A stretch of DNA of 22,775 bases from Candidatus Zixiibacteriota bacterium (GTDB lineage: Bacteria > Zixibacteria > MSB-5A5 > GN15 > JAAZOE01), in the NCBI GenBank assembly GCA_012797915.1, contig JAAZOE010000234.1, positions 1 through 22,775 of the forward strand, read 5' to 3'. Position 1 is the first letter of the stretch; each line of letters starts with the position of its first letter. Under the pieces are notes generated by a model. The model was not told the DNA's origin and did not search any database. It worked only from the letters and a program-made list of their open reading frames with translations. Position numbers and translations under genes: made by a program. Below are positions 1-7,533 of the stretch, one piece after another.

Positions 1-1324
1 CATCGTCGCTGCGCACCACCAGCGACCCGGCATAGCGGGCCGGCACCCCGGCCGCCCGGCACATGGCGATGTACACGAACGTGTATTCCGAACAGGAACC
101 GGTTCCCCGTTCCAGGACTTTCGGGGCGACGTTCCATCCCCCCACCCGTTCGTATTCGATATTGTCCACGCAGTATTGCAATATTCGCCGGGTGATCCAA
201 TACGGGTTTGTTTCCTTGCCGACGGCCTCCTGCACCGCCTGCGTAATGATCGGGCTGGTCATATCGAATTTGACATCATCCACCAGGTATTTGTCGCGGA
301 TATCCCTCGGGATATCCGCCAGCTTGCCGACCTTGTCCGGGAAAACGAAAAACCTCGTCTCGTACATCTTCGCCGGGATGGTCATGCGAACGTCGGTAAC
401 CTTATCCGGCCCCAGATCGGCGAAGCGGAAATGGGCCACCTTCTGCCCCCATTTATCGGTCAGGAAGTCCGTCGGCGCCGGCTCGAAGGCGACTGTTCGC
501 TGCAGATCTTGATTGGGCAGGTTTTCCGGTATGGCCATGTACACGTCCAGCGTCTTCACCGTATCCGGCCCGAAGTTGCGCACCTGATGGAGGAAATCGA
601 CTATCTCGGCCTTCTCCTTGGTACGGCCGTACGGCGTCCCGTCGTCGAGTGTATGCTGATAGATGCGGTCGGTTTGATAATCCACCGTCCAGAGATTTTT
701 GCCGTCCCAGGCCAGACCGCAGGGGAAAGGCCCGGGCGAGGGAAGAATCAGCACGACGTCCCCCTTGGCCGAAGAGACCATGAATAGCTTGTCGCCGAAC
801 CGGTCGGCTGTCCAGAGATAGGTCCCATCGAACGCCAGCGACGTTGTATGCGCGCTCGGCGCCGGGATCGAGACGATCGTCGTCCCGTCATCGATGCTGA
901 TCAAATCAATCTTATCGTAACCGTCGCCGCTGATCCACAGGCGTCCATTATCCCAGGCCAATCCGGTCGGCTCGCTGATTGGGCAGGGAATCGTTTTCTC
1001 CACGATCCGGCTCGAGGGATTGATGGCGTATAACCGCGCTTCTTCGGCATCGGCCACCCAGAGCAGTCTGCCGTCGAACGCCAGACCGCGAGGGATGTAG
1101 CCCGGTGTCGGGATGGAATCGGCGACAACCCCGGTCGATGGATCGACGGCGTAGATCCGGTCGCTGAGGCGGTCGACGCACCAGAGCTGTTTGCCGTCAT
1201 GGGTCAGCCCCTGCGGACAGCGGTTCGGCGAGGGTATGCTGCGGATCGTATCCCCCGGTGTCGCCCAAAGGCTGCCGACGATGATCAGGGTGGTCAGGAT
1301 AACGGCGATGATAATTCGGGCCAT
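1..1324 (-). CDS. Secreted beta-propeller / transglutaminase-like fusion protein (3' end beyond window)
   Basis: The gene reads leftwards from ATG at 1324 and runs off the window after 441 codons without a stop. Residues 4-20 form a hydrophobic signal peptide or anchor. Residues 39-222 hold five propeller-type repeats, each with the pattern G-L-(A/T)-x-D-G-x-x-L-W-x-x-D (for example GLTHDGKQLWCVD and GLAWDGKNLWTVD), as in NHL/SMP-30-type beta-propellers. A linker with beta-rich sequence (about 255-345) leads into a transglutaminase-like core: GTGSCSEYTFVYIAM at 407-421, then CRAAGVPARYAGSLV. Cys411 would be the catalytic nucleophile. The His and Asp of the triad would lie beyond the left edge. 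An AGGAGG-like site (RC of 'cctcct') lies just before the ATG. The likely site of action is the periplasm or cell surface. The family could be a protease or isopeptide-handling enzyme; the substrate cannot be told. Confidence 0.85.
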   Translation of the reverse strand, partial: MARIIIAVILTTLIIVGSLWATPGDTIRSIPSPNRCPQGLTHDGKQLWCVDRLSDRIYAVDPSTGVVADSIPTPGYIPRGLAFDGRLLWVADAEEARLYAINPSSRIVEKTIPCPISEPTGLAWDNGRLWISGDGYDKIDLISIDDGTTIVSIPAPSAHTTSLAFDGTYLWTADRFGDKLFMVSSAKGDVVLILPSPGPFPCGLAWDGKNLWTVDYQTDRIYQHTLDDGTPYGRTKEKAEIVDFLHQVRNFGPDTVKTLDVYMAIPENLPNQDLQRTVAFEPAPTDFLTDKWGQKVAHFRFADLGPDKVTDVRMTIPAKMYETRFFVFPDKVGKLADIPRDIRDKYLVDDVKFDMTSPIITQAVQEAVGKETNPYWITRRILQYCVDNIEYERVGGWNVAPKVLERGTGSCSEYTFVYIAMCRAAGVPARYAGSLVVRSDD

Positions 1325-1464
1325 AACATCCTCCTCTGGCCAGGCGATGAATTCGATGGCCGCCGCGGCGTCCATCAGGGGTATAAGGTAGCATGTGCGG
1401 CGTGCCGGTGTCAAGCCGGATATGACGGCGGCCGGAGAGGCCTGACGATTCCGTTGCCTCCGGC

Positions 1465-1493
1465 TTGCTTTTCCGGCCCGGAATCCGTATATA
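1465..1493 (+). promoter_or_regulatory. Candidate sigma70-like promoter
   Basis: TTGCTT at 1465-1470 and TATATA at 1488-1493 are separated by 17 bases. The -35 matches consensus at 3 of 6 and the -10 at 4 of 6. It lies about 145 bases before the first gene of the plus-strand cluster. The promoter consensus of this organism is unknown, so this is a guess from spacing. Confidence 0.3.
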
Positions 1494-1530
1494 CGTTGCA
1501 ACCTGACCGGGAGATGAATCGGCGGCGATA

Positions 1531-1553
1531 CCCCCACCCTGGTAAAAGGGGGG
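1531..1553. repeat. C-run/G-run dyad, possible dispersed repeat unit
   Basis: CCCCC at 1531-1535 and a run of six G at 1548-1553 can pair, or alternatively CCCT 1537-1540 with AGGG 1547-1550. It lies in the divergent intergenic region. Short dyads of this look often occur as dispersed intergenic elements, but only one copy was seen here, so its repeat status is unproven. Confidence 0.3.
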
Positions 1554-1638
1554 ACGGGGCGCGCGGCCATGGACCGACGGCGTCCCGCGCCGATATCGTC
1601 CCGGCCGATGCCAAACATGGATGATGGAGGATAACCCG

Positions 1639-1950
1639 ATGAGCGGATTCGAAGACAAGCGGATCAATGAGGCGCTGGAGCTGTTGAACTCGGTCGCCCG
1701 CGACAAAAAGGCCGAATTGCAGTCGGCCATCGAGAACAAATACGCCGACCTCTCCTCGGTGGTCAGCTCGTTCGCCGGCAAAATGAAGAGCCAGGCGGTC
1801 GAGAAATATGAGGTCGGCAAGCAGAAAGTTGTCGATGTCGCCTCCGATATCGACAAGAGCGTGCACAAAAATCCGTGGGCCTATATCGGCGGCGCGGCCT
1901 TCGCCGGACTGGTGTTCGGCTTCCTGCTCGGCCGTTCCCGCAGAGATTAG
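1639..1950 (+). CDS. DUF883 (ElaB/YqjD-type) membrane-anchored protein
   Basis: The product is 103 residues. Residues 8-75 are charged and helical (KKAELQSAIENKYADL and similar), and the C-terminus carries the ElaB/YqjD hallmark: KNPWAYIGGAAFAGLVFGF followed by LLGRSRRD, one membrane helix with a short basic tail. E. coli YqjD and ElaB are stationary-phase inner-membrane proteins that bind ribosomes; whether this one does is inference. The start at 1639 is chosen because GGAGG at 1626-1630 sits 8 bases upstream; two earlier in-frame or nearby ATGs at 1621-1626 overlap that site. The next gene starts 3 bases after the stop, so the two are almost certainly co-transcribed. The same pairing, yqjD-yqjE, is known from enterobacteria. 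Confidence 0.85.
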   Translation: MSGFEDKRINEALELLNSVARDKKAELQSAIENKYADLSSVVSSFAGKMKSQAVEKYEVGKQKVVDVASDIDKSVHKNPWAYIGGAAFAGLVFGFLLGRSRRD

Positions 1951-1953
1951 CTC

Positions 1954-2322
1954 ATGGTCAATTCCTTTGTTCAAGGCCTGATCGACTGGCTCCGCTCGAC
2001 CTATTTGGACCCGGCGCTCAGAATCATCAAACTTCGCGCGGCGATCTGGTACCTCGAGGGGATCAAAGGGGCGCGCCGCCTGCTCATCCTCGTCTGCCTG
2101 CTGGTGTTCGTCATCACCCTGATCGGGGCGGGCCTGGTCGTGCTCCCGCTGGCTCTGCTGCTGTTCATGCCGTGGGAACCGACCACCAAGGCCATCGTCG
2201 GCGTCGGCATCGGCGCGCTCTATCTGCTCGTCCCGGCCGTCGCACTTTTCTCCCTGCTGTCGGAGAAACGCTGGATGCGCATCACCGGCGCGACCGAAGT
2301 GCTGCGGAAACTGACGGATTGA
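1954..2322 (+). CDS. YqjE-like / holin-superfamily small membrane protein
   Basis: The product is 122 residues with two strongly hydrophobic segments, about 42-72 and 79-102, between a short N-terminal amphipathic stretch and a basic C-terminal tail. The size, topology and position directly after a YqjD/ElaB-type gene fit the YqjE group of the phage-holin-like superfamily, but sequence similarity is weak by eye. Despite the family name, chromosomal members are not lysis proteins. It may act as the membrane partner of the upstream gene. No clear ribosome binding site precedes the ATG, which suggests translational coupling across the 3-base gap. Confidence 0.6.
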   Translation: MVNSFVQGLIDWLRSTYLDPALRIIKLRAAIWYLEGIKGARRLLILVCLLVFVITLIGAGLVVLPLALLLFMPWEPTTKAIVGVGIGALYLLVPAVALFSLLSEKRWMRITGATEVLRKLTD

Positions 2323-2394
2323 CCGCCGGGCCGGGACCCGCTCTCATCGTCTGACGGGACCGGTCGAAAACGGCACCGGCGTCATCGCCCCGCC

Positions 2395-2411
2395 CGGTCC
2401 GATGCGGACCG
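2395..2411. terminator. 7-bp hairpin between operon genes
   Basis: CGGTCCG (2395-2401), loop ATG, CGGACCG (2405-2411) form a perfect stem. It lies in the 186 bp gap between the YqjE-like and AsmA-like genes. There is no clean T-run after it, so it could be a weak terminator or an RNA-stability element. Confidence 0.35.
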
Positions 2412-2508
2412 TGCGGTTTCGCCTCGAGCCAGGACGGCCACGGCCCATTGTCTCGCGCACCCGGGGAATCGCCCGGGCCGCGATGAACGCGTGATGGGAG
2501 ACAGTATC

Positions 2509-3255
2509 ATGGTTAAGAAAATCGTTCTCTGGGGAGCCTTTCTTATCATCATCGCTCTGATCGGGGTCTATGTCTATCGCAACATCCTGGTCGAAAAGGC
2601 GGTCGAATCCGGCTCCACCTATGCCCTTGGCGTGGAAACAAACCTCGGTTCGGCCCGCCTCGCCCTCCGCGGCGGGAGTATCCAGTTGAACGACTTTGCC
2701 GTCGACAACCCGCCCGGGTTTGGCGCCGATGATTTCCTGACCCTGCGGCGCGGTGTGTTCGATGTCGATGCCGGATCGATCCTCGACCAGGAGGTCGTGG
2801 TTGATTCCTTCGTCATCGAGGGCGTTACTCTCAATCTCGAACAGCTCGACGGCAAGGGCAACTTCAAGGTCCTGCTCGATCATATCAACAAACAGCTGGA
2901 TATGTCCTCATCGGGGGAGTCTCGGAAATTTCGGTTCGGCCTGATCGCCCTGCGCGACATCACCGTCTCCGGGTCGCTCAGTCTCATGGGCAAGAAACAC
3001 GAAAAATCATTTACCCTCGATGATTTTGGCGTGCGCAACGTCGGCGGTGAACATGGGGCGACCATCGGCCAGGTGACCGCCACGGTGGTGAAGACGTTAA
3101 TCACCAAGGCCCTGTCCTCCGGCAGCGGCCTGTTGCCCGACGGATTCGGAAAAAATCTTTCGGACCTCAAGGATCAAGGACTCGATAAGGTCAAGACCGA
3201 AGGGCTCGACAAACTCAAAGACCTCGGCAAATCGCTGACCGGCGAGAAGAAATAA
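2509..3255 (+). CDS. AsmA-like / DUF748-like envelope protein
   Basis: The product is 248 residues. Residues 4-24 are a membrane anchor with the bulk expected in the periplasm. The middle part follows the AsmA/DUF748 pattern: a strand-rich block ending in NPPGF at 67-71, then a run ending in VVVDSFVIEGVTLNLEQ, and a NFKVLLDHI segment. AsmA-family proteins are linked to outer-membrane assembly and lipid transport; this is a short member and its role is unknown. The C-terminus (217-240) has near-repeats of the form LKDQGLDKVKTEGLDKLKDLG, probably an amphipathic helix. The start at 2509 is preferred because GGGAG at 2496-2500 sits 8 bases before it; GTG 2491 and ATG 2494 in the same frame overlap that site. 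Confidence 0.7.
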   Translation: MVKKIVLWGAFLIIIALIGVYVYRNILVEKAVESGSTYALGVETNLGSARLALRGGSIQLNDFAVDNPPGFGADDFLTLRRGVFDVDAGSILDQEVVVDSFVIEGVTLNLEQLDGKGNFKVLLDHINKQLDMSSSGESRKFRFGLIALRDITVSGSLSLMGKKHEKSFTLDDFGVRNVGGEHGATIGQVTATVVKTLITKALSSGSGLLPDGFGKNLSDLKDQGLDKVKTEGLDKLKDLGKSLTGEKK

Positions 3256-3330
3256 CGGCAATCTCATCCGCAACCGCCGAATAGGGACCGGGTGGGGCCG
3301 CCGCGTCCAGACAGGGAGGAATAATCGATC

Positions 3331-3978
3331 ATGACTGACATTATCCAATGCGTGAGACGAACAAAGGATCTCGATACAATCACTGCCTTGGTCCTGGCCG
3401 AACCGAGACTGTTGGACGATTTGATTGAAACGATGCTCCATGATACATCAAGCCTGAAATACCGCTGTGAGAAGGTCGTCCGGGCGATCAGCGAATCGAA
3501 TCCCGAACAGGCATATCCCCACTTTGACCGTCTGATCGGCCTGCTCGATGCCGACAACAACTTCCTCAAATGGGGCACCATAGGAACCATTGCCAATCTG
3601 GCCGCCGTCGACTCCCGGGGGAAATTCGATGCCCTGTTCGACAGGTACTATGCGTTCGTTGCCGGCCCCGATATGGTCGCGGCCGCCGGTGTTATCGGCA
3701 ACTCCTGGAAAATCGCCCTGGCCAAACCCCGGCTGGCTTCTCGCATTGTGGAGCGGATGCTGGCCATCCAAAAGGCGCGGTACCTTCACAAGGGGAAACT
3801 GTCGCCGGAATGCCGTGATGTCGTCATTGGCGCAGCCATCGATTCGTTCGCTGAATTCTATGGATCCATTGAGCATAGGCAACCGGTCATCGCCTTTGTA
3901 AAGAAGCAGCGAAAGAACTCCCGGCCGCAAGTGGCCGCCAAGGCCCGGAAATTCTTGAAGCGGTTCGCCGTTGCGTAA
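3331..3978 (+). CDS. HEAT/ARM-like repeat protein
   Basis: The product is 215 residues, nearly all helical, with no signal peptide. It shows loose helical pairs such as SSLKYRCEKVVRAISESNPE and FLKWGTIGTIANLAAVDS, the second typical of HEAT/ARM repeats in which a helix ends in a small-residue turn. The C-terminal 30 residues are strongly basic (KKQRKNSRPQVAAKARKFLKR). A strong ribosome binding site (GGGAGGA) precedes the ATG by about 10 bases. It is 75 bases downstream of the AsmA-like gene, on the same strand. Repeat proteins of this type usually mediate protein contacts; no partner is evident. Confidence 0.65.
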   Translation: MTDIIQCVRRTKDLDTITALVLAEPRLLDDLIETMLHDTSSLKYRCEKVVRAISESNPEQAYPHFDRLIGLLDADNNFLKWGTIGTIANLAAVDSRGKFDALFDRYYAFVAGPDMVAAAGVIGNSWKIALAKPRLASRIVERMLAIQKARYLHKGKLSPECRDVVIGAAIDSFAEFYGSIEHRQPVIAFVKKQRKNSRPQVAAKARKFLKRFAVA

Positions 3979-4160
3979 TCGATTCCGACCGGACGTCCTA
4001 TTGCCCGGACGCATCTCCCCGCTTTTCTCCTGTCCTCTACCTGCGATTATGAATCAACCGGCGTTGATGAAACTATTCCACTGTTTCCCCGTAATTTGGA
4101 TTGATGACATAACAGCGGGAGTCGACTATGATGGAACCGACACCCTCGCCTCGTTGCATG

Positions 4161-4206
4161 ATTGGCGTCCGCCAATATCCTTTTATCGCCGCCGGGAAAA
4201 GCCCGG
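4161..4206. promoter_or_regulatory. Two adjacent dyads before the WD40 gene
   Basis: ATTGGCG TC CGCCAAT (4161-4176) is a 7-bp near-palindrome followed by ATCCTTTT. CCGGG AAAAG CCCGG (4192-4206) follows, 14 bases before the ribosome binding site AGGAG at 4221. The first could end transcription from the HEAT-like gene or act as an operator; the second may lie in the leader of the WD40 gene. The rest of the 255 bp gap 3979-4233 shows nothing convincing. Confidence 0.35.
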
Positions 4207-4233
4207 AACCATAAAGATTCAGGAGCTCCCTGC

Positions 4234-5706
4234 ATGAAACAAGTTTGCATGATAGATTCTGATGGGTCAGGAAATAGGGGAAAGGCGCGTCGGCTTTTCA
4301 TTCTTGCCCTGCCGGCGCCAATGATGCTCCTGACCCTTGTGATCTCCTCAGTAACCGTGTCGGCGACGGACGGCGCCAGGCGGCAGCCTCCCGCCACCAT
4401 CCCGATGACGCCGGAAAACGCCACCGAGGTTAAACTCATCCAGACGCTCACCGGCCATACCGATCGAGCCTGGACAGTCGCCTTCAGCCCCGATGGCCAA
4501 CTGTTGGCCTCCTGCGCGCAGGACGGCAAGGTCCTCGTCCGGAACATCGACTCCCTGTCTGTCTTCACGCAGATGGGTGGTTTTCCCTATTGGGTCATCG
4601 CCCTGGCGTTCAGTCCCGAAGGTCACTATCTGGCCTATGGCGGCGCGACCGGATTTTCGAGCACGATCGGACCGATCGGGTTGTGGAACGTCGAGGCCGA
4701 CAGCCTGGAGCGGTCTTGGTCGGCTCACGACGGCGGATGCTGGAGTCTCGATTTCCAGGAAAGTACCGGCATCCTCGTTTCCGGCAGTTTCGACAACACG
4801 GTGAAACTGTGGAATCCCGAATCCGGTGCCCTGTTGAATACCCTCTATGGCCACACCGGTGCGGTCCTGTCCGTTGATGTCAATCCCCACCAGAATCTGA
4901 TCGCTTCCTCCGGCACCGATTTCACCGTTCGTCTCTGGAACAGCCAAACCGGTGCTTCGGTGTGCGTGTTGACCGGCCATACCAACAATGTCGGGTACGT
5001 GAAATTCAGCCCCGATGGTCTGACCGTGGCTTCCTCCGCCGACGACGGCACCGTCAAGCTCTGGAGCGTGGCCGACAGCAGTCTGATCTGGACACAACCT
5101 GCCGGGCAGGGGTGGGTCAACTGCGTCAATTTCAGCCCCGATGGCCGCCTGCTGGTAACCTGTGGACATGATGGCTCCGTGGTTTTGCGGGATGCCGCCA
5201 CCGGACTGGAACTCAAGCGCCTGGCCGGCCATACGGCTCAGGTCCTTCGCGCCGCCTTCAATCCCGCCGGTAATCTGCTGGCAACCGCCGGCTGGGATAG
5301 GACGGTCCGTCTCTGGGGAATCGAGGTCGACACCGATGCCGATACCATCCCGGATGTCCGCGACAATTGCCCCTCGGTCCCCAATCCGAGCCGGGAGGAT
5401 GGCGATACCGACACCGTCGGGGACGTTTGCGACAACTGCTCCACCGTCGCCAACGCCGACCAGGCGGATGGCGACGGCGACGGAGTCGGGGATGCCTGTG
5501 AATATGTCTGCGGCGATGCCAACGGCGACATGAATACCAACGTCGGCGATGCTGTCTTCATCATCGCCTATGTTTTCCGCGGCGGCCCGGCCCCCGACCC
5601 ATTGGAGGCCGGGGACGCCAACGGGGACGGAAAAATCAACGTGGGCGACGCCATCTATATCATCAGCTACGTTTTCCGGGGCGGTCCCGCTCCTTCGTGC
5701 CCATAG
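4234..5706 (+). CDS. Secreted WD40 propeller with TSP3 repeats and dockerin-like C-terminus
   Basis: The product is 490 residues. A basic N-region followed by a hydrophobic core (21-44) looks like a signal peptide. Residues 72-363 contain seven WD40 blades, enough for a closed propeller; good examples are LTGHTDRAWTVAFSPDGQLL and DGTVKLW. Residues 366-423 are acidic thrombospondin type-3 calcium repeats (DTDADTIPDVRDNCPSVPNP, DGDGDGVGDACE). Residues 426-488 hold two dockerin-like calcium loops, GDANGDMNTNVGDAVFIIAY and GDANGDGKINVGDAIYIISY, each followed by VFRGGPAP. The likely location is the cell surface or outside the cell, with the C-terminal part serving for calcium-dependent attachment. 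The start at 4234 is supported by AGGAG at 4221-4225, 8 bases upstream; an in-frame extension to 4162 would hide the signal peptide. Confidence 0.9.
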   Translation: MKQVCMIDSDGSGNRGKARRLFILALPAPMMLLTLVISSVTVSATDGARRQPPATIPMTPENATEVKLIQTLTGHTDRAWTVAFSPDGQLLASCAQDGKVLVRNIDSLSVFTQMGGFPYWVIALAFSPEGHYLAYGGATGFSSTIGPIGLWNVEADSLERSWSAHDGGCWSLDFQESTGILVSGSFDNTVKLWNPESGALLNTLYGHTGAVLSVDVNPHQNLIASSGTDFTVRLWNSQTGASVCVLTGHTNNVGYVKFSPDGLTVASSADDGTVKLWSVADSSLIWTQPAGQGWVNCVNFSPDGRLLVTCGHDGSVVLRDAATGLELKRLAGHTAQVLRAAFNPAGNLLATAGWDRTVRLWGIEVDTDADTIPDVRDNCPSVPNPSREDGDTDTVGDVCDNCSTVANADQADGDGDGVGDACEYVCGDANGDMNTNVGDAVFIIAYVFRGGPAPDPLEAGDANGDGKINVGDAIYIISYVFRGGPAPSCP

Positions 5707-5873
5707 ATTACATGCTTTCGCACCCCACGAATCCCCCCACCCCCGCTCTTCGCCGTCCGATACCCTCGAGATGGCCGGCGCCAGGATTGACCATATGCGG
5801 GTTTTTCTTGACCCGAGGGTACAAACTGTTGAACTTTCAATAATCGCACTCATCCTGCGATTGGAGAAGCCGT
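5707..5873. other. Intergenic gap with an 8-bp inverted repeat
   Basis: This 167 bp gap contains TACCCTCG (5761-5768) and its exact complement CGAGGGTA (5814-5821), 45 bases apart. It could be a terminator arm or chance. No convincing promoter pair with standard spacing was found. Confidence 0.3.
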
Positions 5874-6719
5874 ATGCGCCTGTGCCGGATAGTGGTCTTG
5901 ATGGCAGCCGTTTCCCTCGCCGCCTGTACGACGGCCAACCGACCGGCTCCCCTGACGGTTACCTATATCGCCAACACCGGGTTCTTGATAGAATGCGCCG
6001 ACCGAAAAATCCTGATCGATGCCCTATTCGGCGGCTTCGCGGAAGACTGGTGCTTCGTCCCTTCCGACAGCGTGGTCGAGCTCATGACCGCCGCAAAACC
6101 TCCGTTCGATCATATCGACCTCATCGCCGTCACCCACGCCCATACCGACCATTTCAATCCCCGTTTGGTGATTGACCACCTGATGCACAACCGCCGCGGA
6201 ATCGTCGTCTGCCCGGCGCAGACGGTGCGAAAAATGGAAATTGACCCCCGGTATGCCGACCTAAAAGGCCGCATCCATATCATGCCGATGCCGACCGATT
6301 CGATCTCCGAACTGACCATTGCCGGAATCGGGGTGAAGGCGTTCCGGACCCCGCACCTGCATGCCGCCGACGCCCATCGCGATATCGAACATCTGGAATA
6401 CCTCTTTAACGTCGGGGGACGAATGATTTTCCACACCGGCGATTCGGGTTTAAACGACGTCCGCCGTTATGAGGGTTACGGCTTTGGGAAAAAACCGATC
6501 GACCTCGCCTTCGTTTCCTGGTGAGACGGCGGTTATGAACCGATGACCTTCCGCCAGAAACTTGTCCGCGACATCCTTCGGCCGGATCGCGTAATCCTGA
6601 CGCATATGTTTCCCAACCGCCCCCCGACCGGCCACCCGGAACGCGAGCGGACCGTCGCCGGCGAGGTTATCCTGCCCCAGTACTGCCTGCAACGATTCGG
6701 CCCGTGGCCCGCCCGCTGA
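5874..6719 (+). pseudogene. UlaG-like metallo-beta-lactamase-fold lipoprotein with in-frame TGA
   Basis: The N-terminus is a lipoprotein signal with lipobox L15-A-A-C18. The metallo-hydrolase core follows: a beta-rich start (VTYIANTGFLIECADRKILI), the metal motif HAHTDH at 88-93, a further His-rich segment (TPHLHAADAHRD), and HTGD at 187-190. After W216 the frame meets TGA (6522-6524) and then continues open for 64 codons to TGA at 6717-6719. That second part reads DGGYEPMTFRQKLVRDILRP, then DRVILTHMFP, which fits the final helix, strand and last metal-binding His of UlaG-like enzymes. So one protein has been split. A stop mutation, a sequencing error or recoding are all possible. If translation really stops at 6524 (216 residues), the last metal ligand is lost. 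It stands alone between two other units. Confidence 0.75.
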
Positions 6720-6779
6720 GAACCCACGGGTAATCCCTTCGGCAAATACCGACCTATGGAACTCCGGCCGGATTTATTG

Positions 6780-6813
6780 TTGAATTGAAAGCGGGTAATC
6801 GGGTATATACCCG
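6780..6813 (+). promoter_or_regulatory. Candidate lemA promoter with palindromic -10 region
   Basis: TTGAAT (6780-6785) and TATATA (6804-6809) are 18 bases apart. The -10 lies inside a perfect 14-bp palindrome, CGGGTATATACCCG (6800-6813), which could be an operator. A 14-bp palindrome is expected about once in a window of this size by chance, so position is the main argument. The rest of the gap 6720-6911 holds no gene. Confidence 0.35.
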
Positions 6814-6911
6814 TGACAATGCGCTCCGGCCCATACAACTCTGACCAATTCCGGGGACCGACGGTCGGAAGCGCAAAAGTTGTACGAGTGTGTATCAGAA
6901 AGGAAACGACG

Positions 6912-7529
6912 ATGAAAGTTTTCGGGATCGTCATAGGCGTCATCCTCGTGTTGGTCCTGGTCCTCGGCGGTTGGATCTGGTCCGGCCGCGGCCAACTGAT
7001 TGATCGTTCCCAAGGGGTTGATGAAAAATGGTCGCAGGTCCAGAACGTTTACCAGCGCCGGTTTGATCTGATACCCAACCTGGTGGCCAGCGTGGATAAT
7101 TTCATGCAGCAGCAGCGAACCACCCTGACCGAGGTGATTTCCCTGCGGCAACGCGTCCTCGACCTGAAAGGATCGGCCCAGGACGCTCTTCAGGCGCAGA
7201 ATCCGGCCCTGCTGGATTCGCTCTCCGGCCAGCTTTCGCGCCAGTTGAATTCGTATATCAACGTGGTTGTCGAACAATACCCCGAAATCAAGGGGGATCA
7301 GCTGTACGCCGACCTGCAAACCCAGCTCGAGGGCACCGAAAACCGCATCACCCAGGAACGGCGCGCGTTCAATGAGACCGTCCGCGAGTACAATACCTTT
7401 CGCCAGAAAAGTCTCAAGGCCATTGTCGCTGGGACGATCTTCGGTTTCCCCTATGAAAAACAATACTTCGCCGCTCAGGCCGAGGCCCAGACGGCCCCGA
7501 ACGTGAAAGAGCTGTTTGAAAAGAAATAG
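6912..7529 (+). CDS. lemA: LemA family protein
   Basis: The product is 205 residues. Residues 4-23 form the N-terminal membrane helix. The rest is helical and carries LemA hallmarks: VDEKWSQVQNVYQRR then RFDLIPNLV (50-58), and the conserved block YPEIKGDQLYADLQTQLEGT with ENRIT and ERRAFNETVREYN, ending in a FGFPYEKQYFAA segment. The length is usual for the family. LemA proteins are membrane-anchored with no agreed function and are very often encoded beside TPM-domain proteins, as here. The start at 6912 follows AAGGAA and places the membrane helix at the N-terminus; an upstream in-frame extension lacks these features. The next gene starts 4 bases after the stop. Confidence 0.93.
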   Translation: MKVFGIVIGVILVLVLVLGGWIWSGRGQLIDRSQGVDEKWSQVQNVYQRRFDLIPNLVASVDNFMQQQRTTLTEVISLRQRVLDLKGSAQDALQAQNPALLDSLSGQLSRQLNSYINVVVEQYPEIKGDQLYADLQTQLEGTENRITQERRAFNETVREYNTFRQKSLKAIVAGTIFGFPYEKQYFAAQAEAQTAPNVKELFEKK

Positions 7530-7533
7530 ACGG

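Larger units (their letters stand above)
1325..1638. other. Divergent intergenic region
   Basis: This 314 bp gap separates two divergent starts (1324 minus, 1639 plus), so it should hold both promoters. I see one promoter-like pair for the plus gene (1465-1493) and one C-run/G-run dyad (1531-1553), listed separately. No convincing small gene was seen. Confidence 0.5.

Noticed and set aside
4047..4237. Possible small gene between the HEAT-like and WD40 genes
   Set aside because: It has no ribosome binding site or recognisable sequence, and it covers the leader and start of the WD40 gene.
4348..5853. Long open frame (501 codons) on the minus strand
   Set aside because: It lies antisense to the WD40/TSP3 gene, whose repeats are unmistakable. 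Its Gly/Ile/Asp-rich translation is a shadow of repetitive GC-rich codons.
6522..6555. Selenocysteine insertion element after the in-frame TGA
   Set aside because: Only a 5-bp stem with an 18-base loop is visible, with no known SECIS features and no sel genes nearby; kept only as a possibility in the finding.
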